Assembly: GCF_029960815.1 (NCBI RefSeq)
Contig: NZ_JASBRE010000001.1
Coordinates: 186,001-250,000, forward strand
From: Pseudomonas sp. AL03
GTDB taxonomy: Bacteria; Pseudomonadota; Gammaproteobacteria; Pseudomonadales; Pseudomonadaceae
Reading direction: 5' to 3'
Length of the DNA stretch: 64,000 bases
The notes under the pieces were generated by a model, which saw nothing but the letters and a program-made list of their open reading frames with translations, searched no databases and was not told where the DNA came from. Both the position numbers and the translations under genes were made by a program. Numbering within the stretch: the stretch's first letter is position 1; every line of letters begins with the position of its first letter. Shown piece by piece: positions 24,309 through 35,300 of this stretch.

Positions 24309-25760
24309 TCAGAAGCCGGTTGGGGTGCGGGTGTGCCAGTCAGTGTTTTGCTGATACTGATGGGCAACGTTCAACAGGCGACCTTCCTGGAAATACGGGG
24401 CGAGCAATTGCACGCCCACCGGCAGGCCATCGACGAAACCAGCAGGCATGGACAAGCCCGGCAGGCCGGCGAGGTTGGCGGTGATGGTGTAGACGTCTTC
24501 CAGGTAAGCAGCAACCGGGTCGCTGTTCTTGGCGCCGAGCTTCCAGGCCGGGTTCGGTGTGGTTGGGCCGAGGATGATGTCGACCTCATTAAAGGCTGCC
24601 ATGAAGTCGTTCTTGATCAAGCGACGAATCTTTTGGGCCTTCAGGTAGTAGGCGTCGTAGTAACCGGCCGACAACGCGTAGGCACCGACCATGATCCGGC
24701 GCTGTACTTCCGGGCCGAAACCTTCGCCACGGGAACGTTTGTACAGGTCTTCCAGATTCTTCGGATCTTCGCAGCGATGGCCGAAGCGCACGCCGTCGAA
24801 ACGCGACAGGTTGGAAGAGGCTTCTGCCGGCGCGATCACGTAGTACGCAGGGATTGCGTGCTGCATGTTCGGCAGGCTGATTTCCTTGACCACGGCGCCG
24901 AGCTTTTTCAGCTCTTCGACACTGGCCATGACCAGGTCGGCGATGCGCGGGTCCAGGCCGGCGCTGAAGTACTCCTTCGGCACGCCGATGCGCAGGCCTT
25001 GCAGCGAACCGTTGAGGCCGGCGCTGTAATCAGGCACGGGCTCGTCGATGCTGGTGGAGTCTTGCGGGTCGAAACCGGCCATGCCTTGCAGCAGGATCGC
25101 GCAGTCTTCGGCGGTGCGGGCCAGAGGGCCGCCCTGATCGAGGCTGGAGGCGTAGGCGATCATGCCCCAGCGCGAAACGCGACCGTACGTCGGTTTCAGG
25201 CCGGTGAGGTTGGTCAGTGCGGCGGGCTGTCGGATCGAGCCACCCGTGTCAGTGCCGGTGGCCGCAGGCAGCAGGCGCGCGGCAACCGCAGCCGCCGAAC
25301 CGCCGGACGAACCGCCCGGTACGTATTCAAGGTTCCACGGGTTTTTCACCGGGCCGTAGTAGCTCGACTCGTTGGCCGAACCCATGGCGAATTCGTCCAT
25401 GTTGGTCTTGCCCAGGGTCACGGCCCCGGCAGCGGCCAGCTTGGCAACGACAGTGGCGTCGTACGGCGCTTTAAAATTGTCGAGCATCTTCGAACCGCAG
25501 CTGGTGCGGATACCCTGGGTGCAGAACAGGTCTTTGTGCGCGATCGGCGCGCCGAGCAGGGCGCCGCTCTCACCCTTGGCGCGGCGTGCGTCAGCGGCTT
25601 TCGCCTGCTGGAGCGCCAGGTCCTCGGTGAGGCTGATAAAACTGTTGAGCTGCGGATCGAGCTGGACGATACGCGCCAGCAGGGTTTTGGTCAGCTCTTC
25701 GGAAGAAAACTTTTTATCGGCGAGTCCGCGGGCGATCTCGGCCAGAGTCAATTGATGCAT
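24309..25760 (-). CDS. gatA: Aspartyl/glutamyl-tRNA amidotransferase subunit A
   Basis: The amidase subunit of GatCAB (483 aa) that releases ammonia from glutamine. The amidase-signature catalytic triad is visible: Lys76 (APIAHKD), Ser151 (VPGGSSGGS) and Ser175 ([11 protein letters not shown]). It follows gatC by 16 bases and precedes gatB by 10. It is a core translation gene with no anomalies. Confidence 0.96.
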   Translation of the reverse strand: MHQLTLAEIARGLADKKFSSEELTKTLLARIVQLDPQLNSFISLTEDLALQQAKAADARRAKGESGALLGAPIAHKDLFCTQGIRTSCGSKMLDNFKAPYDATVVAKLAAAGAVTLGKTNMDEFAMGSANESSYYGPVKNPWNLEYVPGGSSGGSAAAVAARLLPAATGTDTGGSIRQPAALTNLTGLKPTYGRVSRWGMIAYASSLDQGGPLARTAEDCAILLQGMAGFDPQDSTSIDEPVPDYSAGLNGSLQGLRIGVPKEYFSAGLDPRIADLVMASVEELKKLGAVVKEISLPNMQHAIPAYYVIAPAEASSNLSRFDGVRFGHRCEDPKNLEDLYKRSRGEGFGPEVQRRIMVGAYALSAGYYDAYYLKAQKIRRLIKNDFMAAFNEVDIILGPTTPNPAWKLGAKNSDPVAAYLEDVYTITANLAGLPGLSMPAGFVDGLPVGVQLLAPYFQEGRLLNVAHQYQQNTDWHTRTPTGF

Positions 25761-25776
25761 TGCAGGCTCTTTCCCT

Positions 25777-26064
25777 TTAGTCGATGACTTTCGGAACCAG
25801 GTACAGGCCGTTTTCGACCGCTGGTGCGATGGACTGATAGGCCTCGCGATGATTGGTCTCGGTCACAACGTCTGCACGCAGGCGCTGGCTGGCTTCCAGT
25901 GGGTGGGCGAGCGGCTCGATACCGTCGGTATTGACCGCCTGCATTTCGTCGACCAGCGCCAGAATACTGTTCAGGGCCGAAGTAATATGTGGAAGATCGG
26001 CATCATTAAGGCCCAGACAGGCCAGATGAGCGATTTTTTCCACGTCGGAGCGTTCAAGCGCCAT
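25777..26064 (-). CDS. gatC: Aspartyl/glutamyl-tRNA amidotransferase subunit C
   Basis: A 95-aa small subunit that wraps around GatA and GatB and stabilises the complex. It shows the family opening ([19 protein letters not shown]) and [20 protein letters not shown]. It is first gene of the gat operon, divergent from mreB across a 210-base gap. Confidence 0.95.
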   Translation of the reverse strand: MALERSDVEKIAHLACLGLNDADLPHITSALNSILALVDEMQAVNTDGIEPLAHPLEASQRLRADVVTETNHREAYQSIAPAVENGLYLVPKVID

Positions 26065-26201
26065 GGGAATCTCCAGTGGAAAACAGAACGGACGGCGTCC
26101 GTGTGTTAGATTGTCGGAACACTACCGCATTTCTACGGTCATAAGGCCGCGATTGTGGGGGTTGGTGCACAGAAAAGCGGCCAATTTAACATATTGGCGC
26201 C

Positions 26202-26230
26202 TTGCCCAAAATCCCTGTCGTTGTTAGAGT
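26202..26230 (+). promoter_or_regulatory. mreB: Candidate sigma-70 promoter of mreB
   Basis: TTGCCC and TAGAGT are separated by 17 bases, about 45 bases before the mreB ATG. The match is moderate. It lies in the gap divergent from gatC. Confidence 0.4.
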
Positions 26231-26262
26231 TTGCCGCACTTTTTTACCCACGCGTTGCCTAG

Positions 26263-27312
<1,050 letters not shown>

Positions 27313-27343
27313 TTTCGCCGGTCGCATCTATGCTGTTGGCGCA

Positions 27344-27369
27344 CAGGCAGCACTTTGCAGTGCTGCCTG
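27344..27369 (+). terminator. Perfect 11-bp hairpin between mreB and mreC
   Basis: CAGGCAGCACT and AGTGCTGCCTG pair around TTGC, 32 bases after the mreB stop. No T-run follows, so it may be a partial terminator or an mRNA stabiliser that keeps MreB levels above MreC. Confidence 0.55.
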
Positions 27370-27454
27370 TTGGCGTATATCTTCTGTCAGTCTGCATCCA
27401 GGCCGGTTTGATGCCGTATGAATAAAGAGAACATTTGCCTGGGAGGAGCGGCTT

Positions 27455-28537
27455 ATTAAACCGCTTTTCACCAAAGGGCCTTCACTGGGCGTGCGCTTGT
27501 TGGTGCTGGTCGTGCTATCGGTCGCACTGATGGTGGTCGATGCCCGCTTCACACTGCTCAAGCCGGTGCGTAGCCAAATGTCGCTGGTGCTGATGCAGTC
27601 CTACTGGATCACCGACCTGCCGCAGCGGCTATGGCAGGGTGTGTCCAGCCAATTTGGCAGCCGAACCGAGCTCGTCGCCGAAAACGAAAAACTCAAAACC
27701 GAAAACCTGCTGTTGCAGGGCCGCATGCAAAAGCTTGCCGCCCTCACCGAGCAGAACGTTCGGCTGCGCGAGTTGCTCAACTCCTCCGCACTGGTCAACG
27801 AGAAGGTCGAAGTGGCCGAGTTGATCGGCATGGACCCCAATCCCTTCACCCATCGCATCATCATCAATAAAGGTGAGCGTGACGGTGTGGTCCTTGGTCA
27901 GCCGGTACTTGATGCCCGTGGCCTGATGGGCCAGGTGGTCGAGTTGATGCCGTACACCTCTCGTGTGCTGCTGCTGACCGACACCACTCACAGCATTCCG
28001 GTGCAGGTGAACCGCAACGGCCTGCGGGCGATTGCCAGCGGCACCGGCAACCCGGAACGCCTGGAGCTGCGTCACGTGGCCGATACCGCCGACATTAAAG
28101 AAGGCGATCTGCTGGTCAGCTCCGGTCTGGGTCAGCGGTTCCCGGCGGGTTACCCGGTGGCGACGGTCAAGGAAGTGATTCACGATTCCGGTCAGCCGTT
28201 CGCCATTGTACGTGCCGTTCCGACCGCCGCCTTGAACCGCAGCCGTTACCTGCTGCTGGTGTTCACCGACGGCCGCACAGCCGAAGAGCGCGCCAATGAA
28301 GCCGCCCAGGCGCAAGAGGCTCTGGACCAGCACGGTGGTGGGCCCATCATTCCAGCGACCGTGCCCAAACCTGCCATCGTTCCGGCTGCTGTTGCTGCGC
28401 CCGCGACTCCGGTTGCGCCGACGACTGCCCCGGCTGCCGCAACCCCGGCCAAACCTGTGGCAACTCATTCTGCTGCCGTGAAGCCTGCTGCCAAACCGCC
28501 TGTCTCCGCGCCGGCTACCACTGGGGGACGAGAATAA
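27455..28537 (+). CDS. mreC: Rod shape-determining protein MreC, probable ATT start
   Basis: A bitopic inner-membrane protein of about 360 aa linking MreB to the periplasmic elongation enzymes. It has a short basic N-terminus, one membrane segment ([20 protein letters not shown]), a coiled coil ([19 protein letters not shown]), the beta-barrel MreC domain, and an Ala/Pro-rich tail. No ATG, GTG or TTG lies between the upstream in-frame stop and GTG 27491. That GTG has no ribosome-binding site and would delete the basic leader. GGGAGGAG at 27441 sits 6 bases before ATT 27455, giving (M)[18 protein letters not shown] is therefore the likely initiator. The end overlaps the mreD start by one base (TAATG). 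Confidence 0.9.
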   Translation: MKPLFTKGPSLGVRLLVLVVLSVALMVVDARFTLLKPVRSQMSLVLMQSYWITDLPQRLWQGVSSQFGSRTELVAENEKLKTENLLLQGRMQKLAALTEQNVRLRELLNSSALVNEKVEVAELIGMDPNPFTHRIIINKGERDGVVLGQPVLDARGLMGQVVELMPYTSRVLLLTDTTHSIPVQVNRNGLRAIASGTGNPERLELRHVADTADIKEGDLLVSSGLGQRFPAGYPVATVKEVIHDSGQPFAIVRAVPTAALNRSRYLLLVFTDGRTAEERANEAAQAQEALDQHGGGPIIPATVPKPAIVPAAVAAPATPVAPTTAPAAATPAKPVATHSAAVKPAAKPPVSAPATTGGRE

Positions 28538-29028
28538 TGGTCGGTGCTACTGCATCCCGAAACGGCTGGATCGTCTGGCTGACCTTCGCCATCGGCCTGC
28601 TGCTCAGCATTTCGCCGCTGCCGCAATTCATGGAAATCCTCCGTCCTCTGTGGCTGGCCCTGTTGCTGGCGTTCTGGGCGTTGGCCATGCCACAGAAAGT
28701 CGGGATGGTCACCGCGTGGTGCCTGGGCCTGGCCGAAGACGTGCTTTATGGCACGCTGCTGGGCCAGAACGCGTTGATCCTGACGCTGATCACGTATCTG
28801 GTGCTGGCGCTGCAACAGCGCCTGCGCATGTTCCCGATGTGGCAACAGAGCCTGGTGATCCTGGTGATCTTCGGCCTCGCGCAGCTTGTTCAATTATGGC
28901 TCAGCGCCCTGACCGGCAATCGTCAGCCGACGCTGGCGCTGGTCTTGCCGGCCCTGGTCAGTGCATTGCTGTGGCCGTGGATCAGCTACGGTTTGCGCGG
29001 TTTGCGTCGACGCTACAAAATCAATTAA
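28537..29028 (+). CDS. mreD: Rod shape-determining protein MreD
   Basis: A 163-aa inner-membrane protein with about five hydrophobic segments, the third component of the MreBCD elongation complex. Family features are the N-terminal hydrophobic pair, [18 protein letters not shown] and the amphipathic [14 protein letters not shown] stretch. Its ATG overlaps the mreC stop, indicating coupled translation. Confidence 0.94.
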   Translation: MVGATASRNGWIVWLTFAIGLLLSISPLPQFMEILRPLWLALLLAFWALAMPQKVGMVTAWCLGLAEDVLYGTLLGQNALILTLITYLVLALQQRLRMFPMWQQSLVILVIFGLAQLVQLWLSALTGNRQPTLALVLPALVSALLWPWISYGLRGLRRRYKIN

Positions 29029-29078
29029 TTCGGTCAGGCATTTGCCCGCACCAGGGCACTGGACAGGGAGATGTCTTG

Positions 29079-29675
29079 ATGAAACAGCTATATCTGGCCT
29101 CAGGCTCGCCGCGTCGGCGTGAACTGCTCACGCAGATCGGCGTGCCGTTCTGCGCCATCAGCGCGGACATCGATGAAACCCCTTTAAGTGATGAATCCCC
29201 GTCGGCTTACGTCGAGCGCCTGGCGCGCGGCAAAGCCGAGGCCGGGCGCGGGACTGTCGTGTCCGAGGCAGATTTTTGCGTGCTGGGCGCCGATACCGCC
29301 GTGGTACTGGACGGGAAAATTCTTGGCAAACCGGTTGATGAAGCGCAAGCGTGCGCCATGCTTATGTTGTTGTCCGGTTGTGAGCATGAAGTCCTGACGG
29401 CGATTGCGGTGCGAGAGGGTGAGCGTTGCGAGTCTCGGGTCGTGCGCAGTCTGGTGCGTTTTCGCAACATCAGTCGTGATGAAGCGGTGGCCTACTGGGC
29501 CAGCGGCGAGCCGCAGGACAAGGCCGGCGGCTATGGCATTCAAGGGCTCGGCGCAGTGTTTGTCGCCGGCCTCAATGGCAGTTACTCGGCGGTGGTCGGG
29601 TTGCCGCTGTGCGAAACCGCTGAGCTGCTCGGCCATTTCGGCATACCCTGTTGGCAAACCCTTAACGCGCGTTGA
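29079..29675 (+). CDS. maf: Maf-family nucleotide pyrophosphatase (dTTP/UTP type)
   Basis: A 198-aa house-cleaning enzyme that hydrolyses dTTP/UTP and modified nucleotides (YhdE-type Maf). Conserved motifs are [12 protein letters not shown] (residues 5-16), VLGADTAV with the catalytic Asp, GKPVDEAQA and [15 protein letters not shown]. The ATG at 29079 was chosen because it opens [13 protein letters not shown], the universal start, behind CAGGGAG. The open frame reaches much further upstream in the mreD region without coding meaning. Confidence 0.93.
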   Translation: MKQLYLASGSPRRRELLTQIGVPFCAISADIDETPLSDESPSAYVERLARGKAEAGRGTVVSEADFCVLGADTAVVLDGKILGKPVDEAQACAMLMLLSGCEHEVLTAIAVREGERCESRVVRSLVRFRNISRDEAVAYWASGEPQDKAGGYGIQGLGAVFVAGLNGSYSAVVGLPLCETAELLGHFGIPCWQTLNAR

Positions 29676-29732
29676 GCGTCGTACTGACAAGATGCGGCCA
29701 TTATCGTGAACATGCCTGAACGAGACCCTGCC

Positions 29733-31190
29733 ATGAGTGAAGAGATCCTGATCAACATCACGCCGATGGAATCGCGCGTGGCGGTGGTTGAAAACGGTGT
29801 TCTGCAAGAGGTCCACGTCGAGCGCACGCAAAAACGCGGGATCGTCGGCAACATCTATAAAGGCAAGGTCGTGCGGGTCTTGCCGGGCATGCAGGCGGCA
29901 TTCGTCGACATTGGTCTGGACCGCGCCGCGTTCATTCATGCCTCGGAAATTTCCCTGCGCGAAGGCCCTGCGGTGGAGAGCATCAGCGCGCTGGTTCACG
30001 AAGGCCAGAGCCTGGTGGTGCAAGTCACCAAGGACCCGATCGGCTCCAAAGGCGCACGCCTGACGACTCAGCTGTCGATTCCGTCGCGTTATCTGGTGTA
30101 CATGCCGCGCACTGCGCACGTCGGCATTTCATTGAAGATCGAAGACGAAGCCGAGCGCGATCGACTCAAGCAAGTGGTCACCGATTGCGTGGCCAAAGAA
30201 GGCATCAAAGAGGCGGGAGGCTTCATCCTGCGTACCGCCGCCGAAGGTGCCGGCGCCGATGAAATCCTCATGGACATCCGCTACCTGCGCCGTCTCTGGG
30301 ATCAGATCAACGAGCAGATCAAAACCATCAGCGCACCCAGTGTGATCTACGAAGATCTCGGCCTGGCGCTGCGCACCTTGCGTGACCTGGTGAGCCCGAA
30401 GATCGAGAAGATCAGGATCGACTCCCGGGAAACCTTCCAGAAAACCACACAGTTTGTCGCTGAACTGATGCCGGAAATCGCCGATCGTCTTGAGCATTAC
30501 CCGGGGGAACGGCCGATCTTCGACCTGTACGGCGTCGAAGACGAGATTCAGAAAGCCCTGGAACGCAAAGTCCCGCTGAAGTCCGGCGGTTATCTGGTGG
30601 TCGATCCGGCGGAAGCCATGAGCACTATCGACGTCAACACCGGGGCGTTCGTCGGTCATCGCAACCTCGAAGAAACCATCTTCAAGACCAACCTCGAAGC
30701 GGCAACCGCCATCGCTCGTCAGCTGCGCCTGCGCAACCTGGGCGGGATCATCATCATCGATTTCATCGACATGGAAGATGAAGAGCACCAGCGTCAGGTG
30801 CTGCGCACACTCGAGAAGCAACTGGAGCGCGATCACGCCAAGACCAACATCATCGGCATCACCGAGCTGGGCCTTGTGCAGATGACTCGCAAGCGCACCC
30901 GCGAAAGTCTCGAACAAGTGCTGTGCGAGCCGTGCAGCAGCTGTCAGGGTCGCGGCAAGCTCAAGACGCCGGAAACCGTTTGCTACGAGATTTTCCGCGA
31001 AATCCTCCGAGAGGCTCGCGCCTATCAGGCGGAAGGCTATCGTGTATTGGCAAACCAGAAAGTGGTCGACCGTCTGCTCGATGAAGAATCGGGCAATGTC
31101 GCCGAGCTCGAAGGTTTTATCGGGCGCACCATTCGGTTCCAGGTGGAAACCATGTACTCCCAGGAACAATACGACGTGGTGCTGCTCTGA
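29733..31190 (+). CDS. rng: Ribonuclease G
   Basis: Endoribonuclease (485 aa) involved in 16S rRNA 5-prime maturation and mRNA decay. An S1 domain (about residues 35-120: IVGNIYKGKVVRVLPGMQAAFVDIG) precedes the catalytic domain, with magnesium-binding Asp300 (STIDVNTGAFVG) and Asp343 (IIIIDFIDMED). The zinc-link cysteines are in CEPCSSC (398-404). I chose MSEEILINIT at 29733 as the conserved start; nine further open residues lie upstream. It belongs to the mre-maf-rng-yhdP cluster. Confidence 0.95.
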   Translation: MSEEILINITPMESRVAVVENGVLQEVHVERTQKRGIVGNIYKGKVVRVLPGMQAAFVDIGLDRAAFIHASEISLREGPAVESISALVHEGQSLVVQVTKDPIGSKGARLTTQLSIPSRYLVYMPRTAHVGISLKIEDEAERDRLKQVVTDCVAKEGIKEAGGFILRTAAEGAGADEILMDIRYLRRLWDQINEQIKTISAPSVIYEDLGLALRTLRDLVSPKIEKIRIDSRETFQKTTQFVAELMPEIADRLEHYPGERPIFDLYGVEDEIQKALERKVPLKSGGYLVVDPAEAMSTIDVNTGAFVGHRNLEETIFKTNLEAATAIARQLRLRNLGGIIIIDFIDMEDEEHQRQVLRTLEKQLERDHAKTNIIGITELGLVQMTRKRTRESLEQVLCEPCSSCQGRGKLKTPETVCYEIFREILREARAYQAEGYRVLANQKVVDRLLDEESGNVAELEGFIGRTIRFQVETMYSQEQYDVVLL

Positions 31191-31265
31191 ATCGTTGTAT
31201 TTCTAACCTACTAGAACGGCTGGCCTCAGCTTTTTGCAGTATTTTTGCCATGGGAGCCAACTGAC

Positions 31266-34200
31266 ATGGAGCGTCTGACACGCATTTTGGCCGCATTGAC
31301 CCGCTGGGGTCTGGGCCTGTGCGCGTTGGTATTGGTGTTGATGGCGTTGTACGTCAGCCTCGGCCGAGAGCTGACGCCGCTGGTGGCCGAGTACCGTGCC
31401 GAGGTCGAAGCTAAAGCCAGTGCTGCCTTGGGCATGCCGCTGAGTATCGGCAAACTTGAAGGCAACTGGAGCGGCTTTGCGCCGATGATGCTGGCTCACG
31501 ACGTCATGGTCGGCGAGGGCGCCAATGCCCTGCGTCTGGATCAGGTTCGCGTGGTGCCGGATCTGTGGGCCAGCCTGCTGGCTCGCGAAGTACGCATCGC
31601 TCACCTTGAACTCAGCGGCCTGAAGATCAGCCTCAAAGAAGGCGAGGACGGCCATTGGGCGCTGGAAGGTTTGCCGGTGCAGCAGGATCAGCCGCTGGAT
31701 CCGGCGCAATTGCTCAACCGAATGCAAATGGTTCAGCGGCTGTCGGTGCTCGATAGCCAGGTCACTTTGCAGCCTCTGAAAGAGCAGCCCCTGACCCTGA
31801 CTTACGTCGGCCTGAATCTGCGAACCGGCGCGTCGCGTCAGCGACTCGACGTTCGCCTGACCCTGCCCGACGGCCAACCGGTGGCCATGAGTCTGCGCAC
31901 CCGTCTACGCGCCAGCGAGTGGAAGGACGGCGAAGCGGATGCCTATCTGAGCCTGCCACAAAGCGACTGGTCGAAGTGGTTGCCTGAGCGCCTGACCCAG
32001 CAATGGAATTTCTCCGAGATCAAGGCCGGTGGCGAGCTCTGGGTGAGCTGGGGCAAGGGCGCCCTGCAAAGTGGTGCGATACGCTTGAACGCGCCGCAAC
32101 TCAAGGGTGCCTACGCTGAGCGCAAGCCGATCAAGATCAATAATCTGGCGCTGAACGGCTACTTCCAGCGCGGCGCCGAAGGCGTCCTTATCACCCTGGA
32201 TTCCCTGGCCATGAACCTTGGCGATACCCGCTGGGAAACGCATCTGCAACTCAAACAAAGCGCGGCTACCGACAAGATTGAAGAGCTTTGGCATCTGCAA
32301 GCCGACCGCCTTGACCTCACCCCGATCACCCCGGTACTGAATGCCTTGGGGCCGCTGCCCGAAGGCGTTGCCACGGCCGTCGAGCGACTCAAAGTGACAG
32401 GTGGCCTGCGCAACGTGCTGATCGACTTCCGGCCCAATGCCACCGACGACAGCAAGTTCGGCTTTGCCGCCAATCTGGATCGGGTCGGCTTCGATGCCTA
32501 TCACGGTGCCCCGGCCGCGCGCAATGTCAGTGGCAGCATCAGCGGTGATCTGGGCGGTGGCGAGCTGCGCATGGACAGCAAGGATTTTTCCCTGCATCTG
32601 GACCCGATCTTCGCTAAGCCATGGCAATACATTCAGGCCAATGCCCGGCTGACCTGGAAACTCGACAAAGACGCCTTCACCTTGATCGCACCGTACCTGA
32701 AGGTACTGGGTGAAGAAGGCAAGATTGCCGGCGACTTTCTGATCCGCCTGCATTTCGATCACACCCAGGAAGACTACATGGACCTGCGGGTCGGTCTGGT
32801 GGACGGCGACGGTCGATACACCGCCAAGTACCTGCCGCAAATGCTCAGCCCGGCGCTGGACGAATGGCTGCGTACGGCCATTCTCAAAGGTGCGGTGGAC
32901 GAAGGGTTCTTCCAGTACCAAGGGTCGTTGAACCACGGTGCCGCCGAGACTGCGCGCAGCATCAGCCTGTTCTTCAAGGTTCACGATGCCGAACTGGCCT
33001 TCCAGCCAGGCTGGCCACCTGTCAGCAAGGTCACGGGTGATGTGTTTGTTGAAGACAGCGGCGTGCGGGTCTTGGCCAGCAAGGGTCAGTTGCTCAATAC
33101 CCAGGTCAGCGACATTTACGTCAATATTCCCCATGTGCCTGCGGGGCAAAACGTCCACCTGTTCCTCGACGGTGGGTTCGCCGGCGGGCTGGGCGATGGA
33201 CTGAAGATTCTCCAGGAAGCACCGATCGGCACCGCAACCACCTTTGCCGGCTGGGAAGGCGAGGGCGATCTGCAAGGCAAACTGAAACTGGATATTCCGC
33301 TGGTTAAAGGCGAGCAGCCGAAGATCCTCGTCAACTTCAAGACCGCCAAAGCCCGTCTGAAACTGGCCGAGCCAACCCTGGAGCTGACTCAGCTCAAGGG
33401 CGATTTCCGTTTCGACAGCACCAAGGGGTTGAGCGGACAAAACATCACCGCGCGCGCCTTTGATAAACCAGTGACCGCACAGATTTTTGCCGATGGCAGC
33501 CCGGGTAACCTCAAGACTCGCGTTACCGCCTCGGGTCAGGTCGAGGTCAAGAAGCTTACTGACTGGCTGAGCGTTACTCAGCCGTTGCCAGTGGCCGGTA
33601 TGATCCCTTATCAGCTGCAACTGAACCTTGATGGGGCCGACAGTCAATTGATGGTCAACTCCAACCTCAAGGGCGTAGCAATCGATTTGCCGGCGCCGTT
33701 CGGCTTGGCTGCCGATGTGGGCCGCGACACCACGTTCCGCATGACCCTGCAGGGGCCGGAGCGGCGCTACTGGGTCAGCTACGGTGATCTGGCGAGCTTC
33801 ACGTTTGCGGCACCGGCCGGCAATTTTGCCGACGGACGTGGCGAGTTGTTCCTGGGGGGCGGCAATGCCGTGTTGCCCGGCGCCAAGGGCTTGCGAGTTC
33901 GAGGCGTACTGTCGGAACTGGATGTCGGCCCGTGGAAGGATCTGGTGGACAAGTATGCTGGCCAGGACCCGGGCGGCAGCGCCAAACAGTTGCTCAGCAG
34001 CGCGGACTTCAAGGTCGGCAAACTCAGCGGTATCGGGACCACGCTCGATCAGGTTTCCGTACAGTTGAACCGCAAACCTGCCGCGTGGGCCTTGCAACTC
34101 GACAGTCAGCAGGTCAAGGGCAGCGCCAGCCTCCCCGATGCGAAAGCCGCGCCGATTGCGATCAATCTGCAATACGTGCGATTGCCAGCGCCAGACCCGA

Positions 34201-35069
34201 CGGTCCTGGCCGACGAAAACTCGCCAGATCCGCTGGCCACGGTCGATCCGACGAAGATTCCGGCGCTTGACGTTACCATCAATCAGCTTTTCCAGGGGAA
34301 GGACCTCGTCGGGGCCTGGTACCTGAAAGTCCGGCCGACCGCCAAGGGCATTGCGCTTACCACACTGGATCTGGGCCTCAAGGGTATTCTCTTGCAGGGC
34401 AGCGGCGGTTGGGAAGGCATGCCCGGTTCCAGCAGCAGTTGGTACAGGGGCCGGATCAGCGGTAAGAATCTCGCCGATGTGCTGAAGGGCTGGGGCTTTG
34501 CGCCGAGTGTCACCAGTGAAGAATTTCATATGGATGTCGATGGTCGCTGGCCCGGTTCGCCAGCCTGGCTGGCTACCAAGCGCTTCTCCGGAACCCTCGA
34601 TGCTTCGCTGAACAAAGGCCAGTTTGTTGAAATAGAGGGCAGCGCCCAGGCATTGCGAGTGTTTGGCTTGCTGAACTTCAATTCCATCGGCCGCCGGCTG
34701 CGCCTGGACTTCTCCGACCTGTTCGGCAAAGGCTTGAGTTACGACCGGGTCAAAGGCCTGCTGGTCGCGACCAACGGCGTATACGTGACGCGTGAGCCGA
34801 TCCTGATGACCGGTCCATCGAGCAATATTGAGCTCGCTGGCACCCTGGACCTGGTGGGCGATAAGGTCGATGCCAAGTTGCTGGTGACCTTGCCTGTGAC
34901 CAATAACCTGCCGATTGCTGCGCTGATTGTCGGCGCACCGGCTATCGGTGGCGCGCTGTTCTTGATCGACAAGCTGATCGGTGACCGCGTAGCGCGCTTC
35001 GCGAGCGTAAAATACACCGTCAAGGGGCCGTGGAAAGAGCCGAAAATCACCTTCGACAAGCCTTTTTGA
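31266..35069 (+). CDS. yhdP: YhdP-family AsmA-like inter-membrane lipid transport protein
   Basis: A very long protein (1267 aa) with one N-terminal membrane anchor (WGLGLCALVLVLMALYVSLG) and a large periplasmic repeat region. In E. coli, YhdP, TamB and YdbH carry phospholipids to the outer membrane along a beta-groove. The DUF3971/AsmA-like C-terminus ends in KYTVKGPWKEPKITFDKPF, characteristic of the family. The start at MERLTRILAALTRW follows GGGAGCC; seven open residues lie upstream. The gene is closed by a hairpin terminator. A huge antisense open frame over it is a codon-bias artefact. Confidence 0.93.
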   Translation: MERLTRILAALTRWGLGLCALVLVLMALYVSLGRELTPLVAEYRAEVEAKASAALGMPLSIGKLEGNWSGFAPMMLAHDVMVGEGANALRLDQVRVVPDLWASLLAREVRIAHLELSGLKISLKEGEDGHWALEGLPVQQDQPLDPAQLLNRMQMVQRLSVLDSQVTLQPLKEQPLTLTYVGLNLRTGASRQRLDVRLTLPDGQPVAMSLRTRLRASEWKDGEADAYLSLPQSDWSKWLPERLTQQWNFSEIKAGGELWVSWGKGALQSGAIRLNAPQLKGAYAERKPIKINNLALNGYFQRGAEGVLITLDSLAMNLGDTRWETHLQLKQSAATDKIEELWHLQADRLDLTPITPVLNALGPLPEGVATAVERLKVTGGLRNVLIDFRPNATDDSKFGFAANLDRVGFDAYHGAPAARNVSGSISGDLGGGELRMDSKDFSLHLDPIFAKPWQYIQANARLTWKLDKDAFTLIAPYLKVLGEEGKIAGDFLIRLHFDHTQEDYMDLRVGLVDGDGRYTAKYLPQMLSPALDEWLRTAILKGAVDEGFFQYQGSLNHGAAETARSISLFFKVHDAELAFQPGWPPVSKVTGDVFVEDSGVRVLASKGQLLNTQVSDIYVNIPHVPAGQNVHLFLDGGFAGGLGDGLKILQEAPIGTATTFAGWEGEGDLQGKLKLDIPLVKGEQPKILVNFKTAKARLKLAEPTLELTQLKGDFRFDSTKGLSGQNITARAFDKPVTAQIFADGSPGNLKTRVTASGQVEVKKLTDWLSVTQPLPVAGMIPYQLQLNLDGADSQLMVNSNLKGVAIDLPAPFGLAADVGRDTTFRMTLQGPERRYWVSYGDLASFTFAAPAGNFADGRGELFLGGGNAVLPGAKGLRVRGVLSELDVGPWKDLVDKYAGQDPGGSAKQLLSSADFKVGKLSGIGTTLDQVSVQLNRKPAAWALQLDSQQVKGSASLPDAKAAPIAINLQYVRLPAPDPTVLADENSPDPLATVDPTKIPALDVTINQLFQGKDLVGAWYLKVRPTAKGIALTTLDLGLKGILLQGSGGWEGMPGSSSSWYRGRISGKNLADVLKGWGFAPSVTSEEFHMDVDGRWPGSPAWLATKRFSGTLDASLNKGQFVEIEGSAQALRVFGLLNFNSIGRRLRLDFSDLFGKGLSYDRVKGLLVATNGVYVTREPILMTGPSSNIELAGTLDLVGDKVDAKLLVTLPVTNNLPIAALIVGAPAIGGALFLIDKLIGDRVARFASVKYTVKGPWKEPKITFDKPF

Positions 35070-35077
35070 AAAGCCAT

Positions 35078-35115
35078 GTCTTTGGCCGATGGAGTAGCAT
35101 GGCCAAAGACTTTTA
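35078..35115 (+). terminator. Intrinsic terminator after yhdP
   Basis: GTCTTTGGCC and GGCCAAAGAC form a perfect 10-base stem with a 13-base loop, followed by TTTTA, 9 bases past the yhdP stop. Confidence 0.7.
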
Positions 35116-35136
35116 TGTGGCGACGCAAGTCCCTTA

Positions 35137-35265
35137 TAGCAGCTGGCGAAGCCTGCGTTCGGCTGTGCAGCAGTCGTAAATCCTGGATGCACGGTTTACC
35201 TGACAGACCACGTTGCCTGATTTTACGACTGCTGCGCAGCCGAACGCAGGCTGCGCCAGCTGCTA
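35137..35265. repeat. REP-like inverted repeat, GTAGCAGCTG family, copy 3
   Basis: Arms of 44 bases (35137-35180 and 35222-35265) match at 42 of 44 positions around a 41-base centre. The outer part TAGCAGCTGGCG...CTGCGTTCGGCTG resembles the copy at 7713, including the CTGCGTTCG core. It sits between the yhdP terminator and the nitrilase gene, where the nitrilase promoter would be expected. Confidence 0.85.
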
Positions 35266-35300
35266 CAGGTAGTCGTACGAATCTCAATAAGGAAAAGGCC

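Noticed and set aside
27491..28537. mreC starting at GTG 27491
   Set aside because: No ribosome-binding site in front and it would remove the basic residues before the membrane helix; ATT 27455 has an ideal site.
31905..35192. A 1095-codon open frame antisense to yhdP
   Set aside because: It mirrors yhdP codon structure in a GC-rich genome, has no recognisable domain and no ribosome-binding site; yhdP itself is unmistakable.
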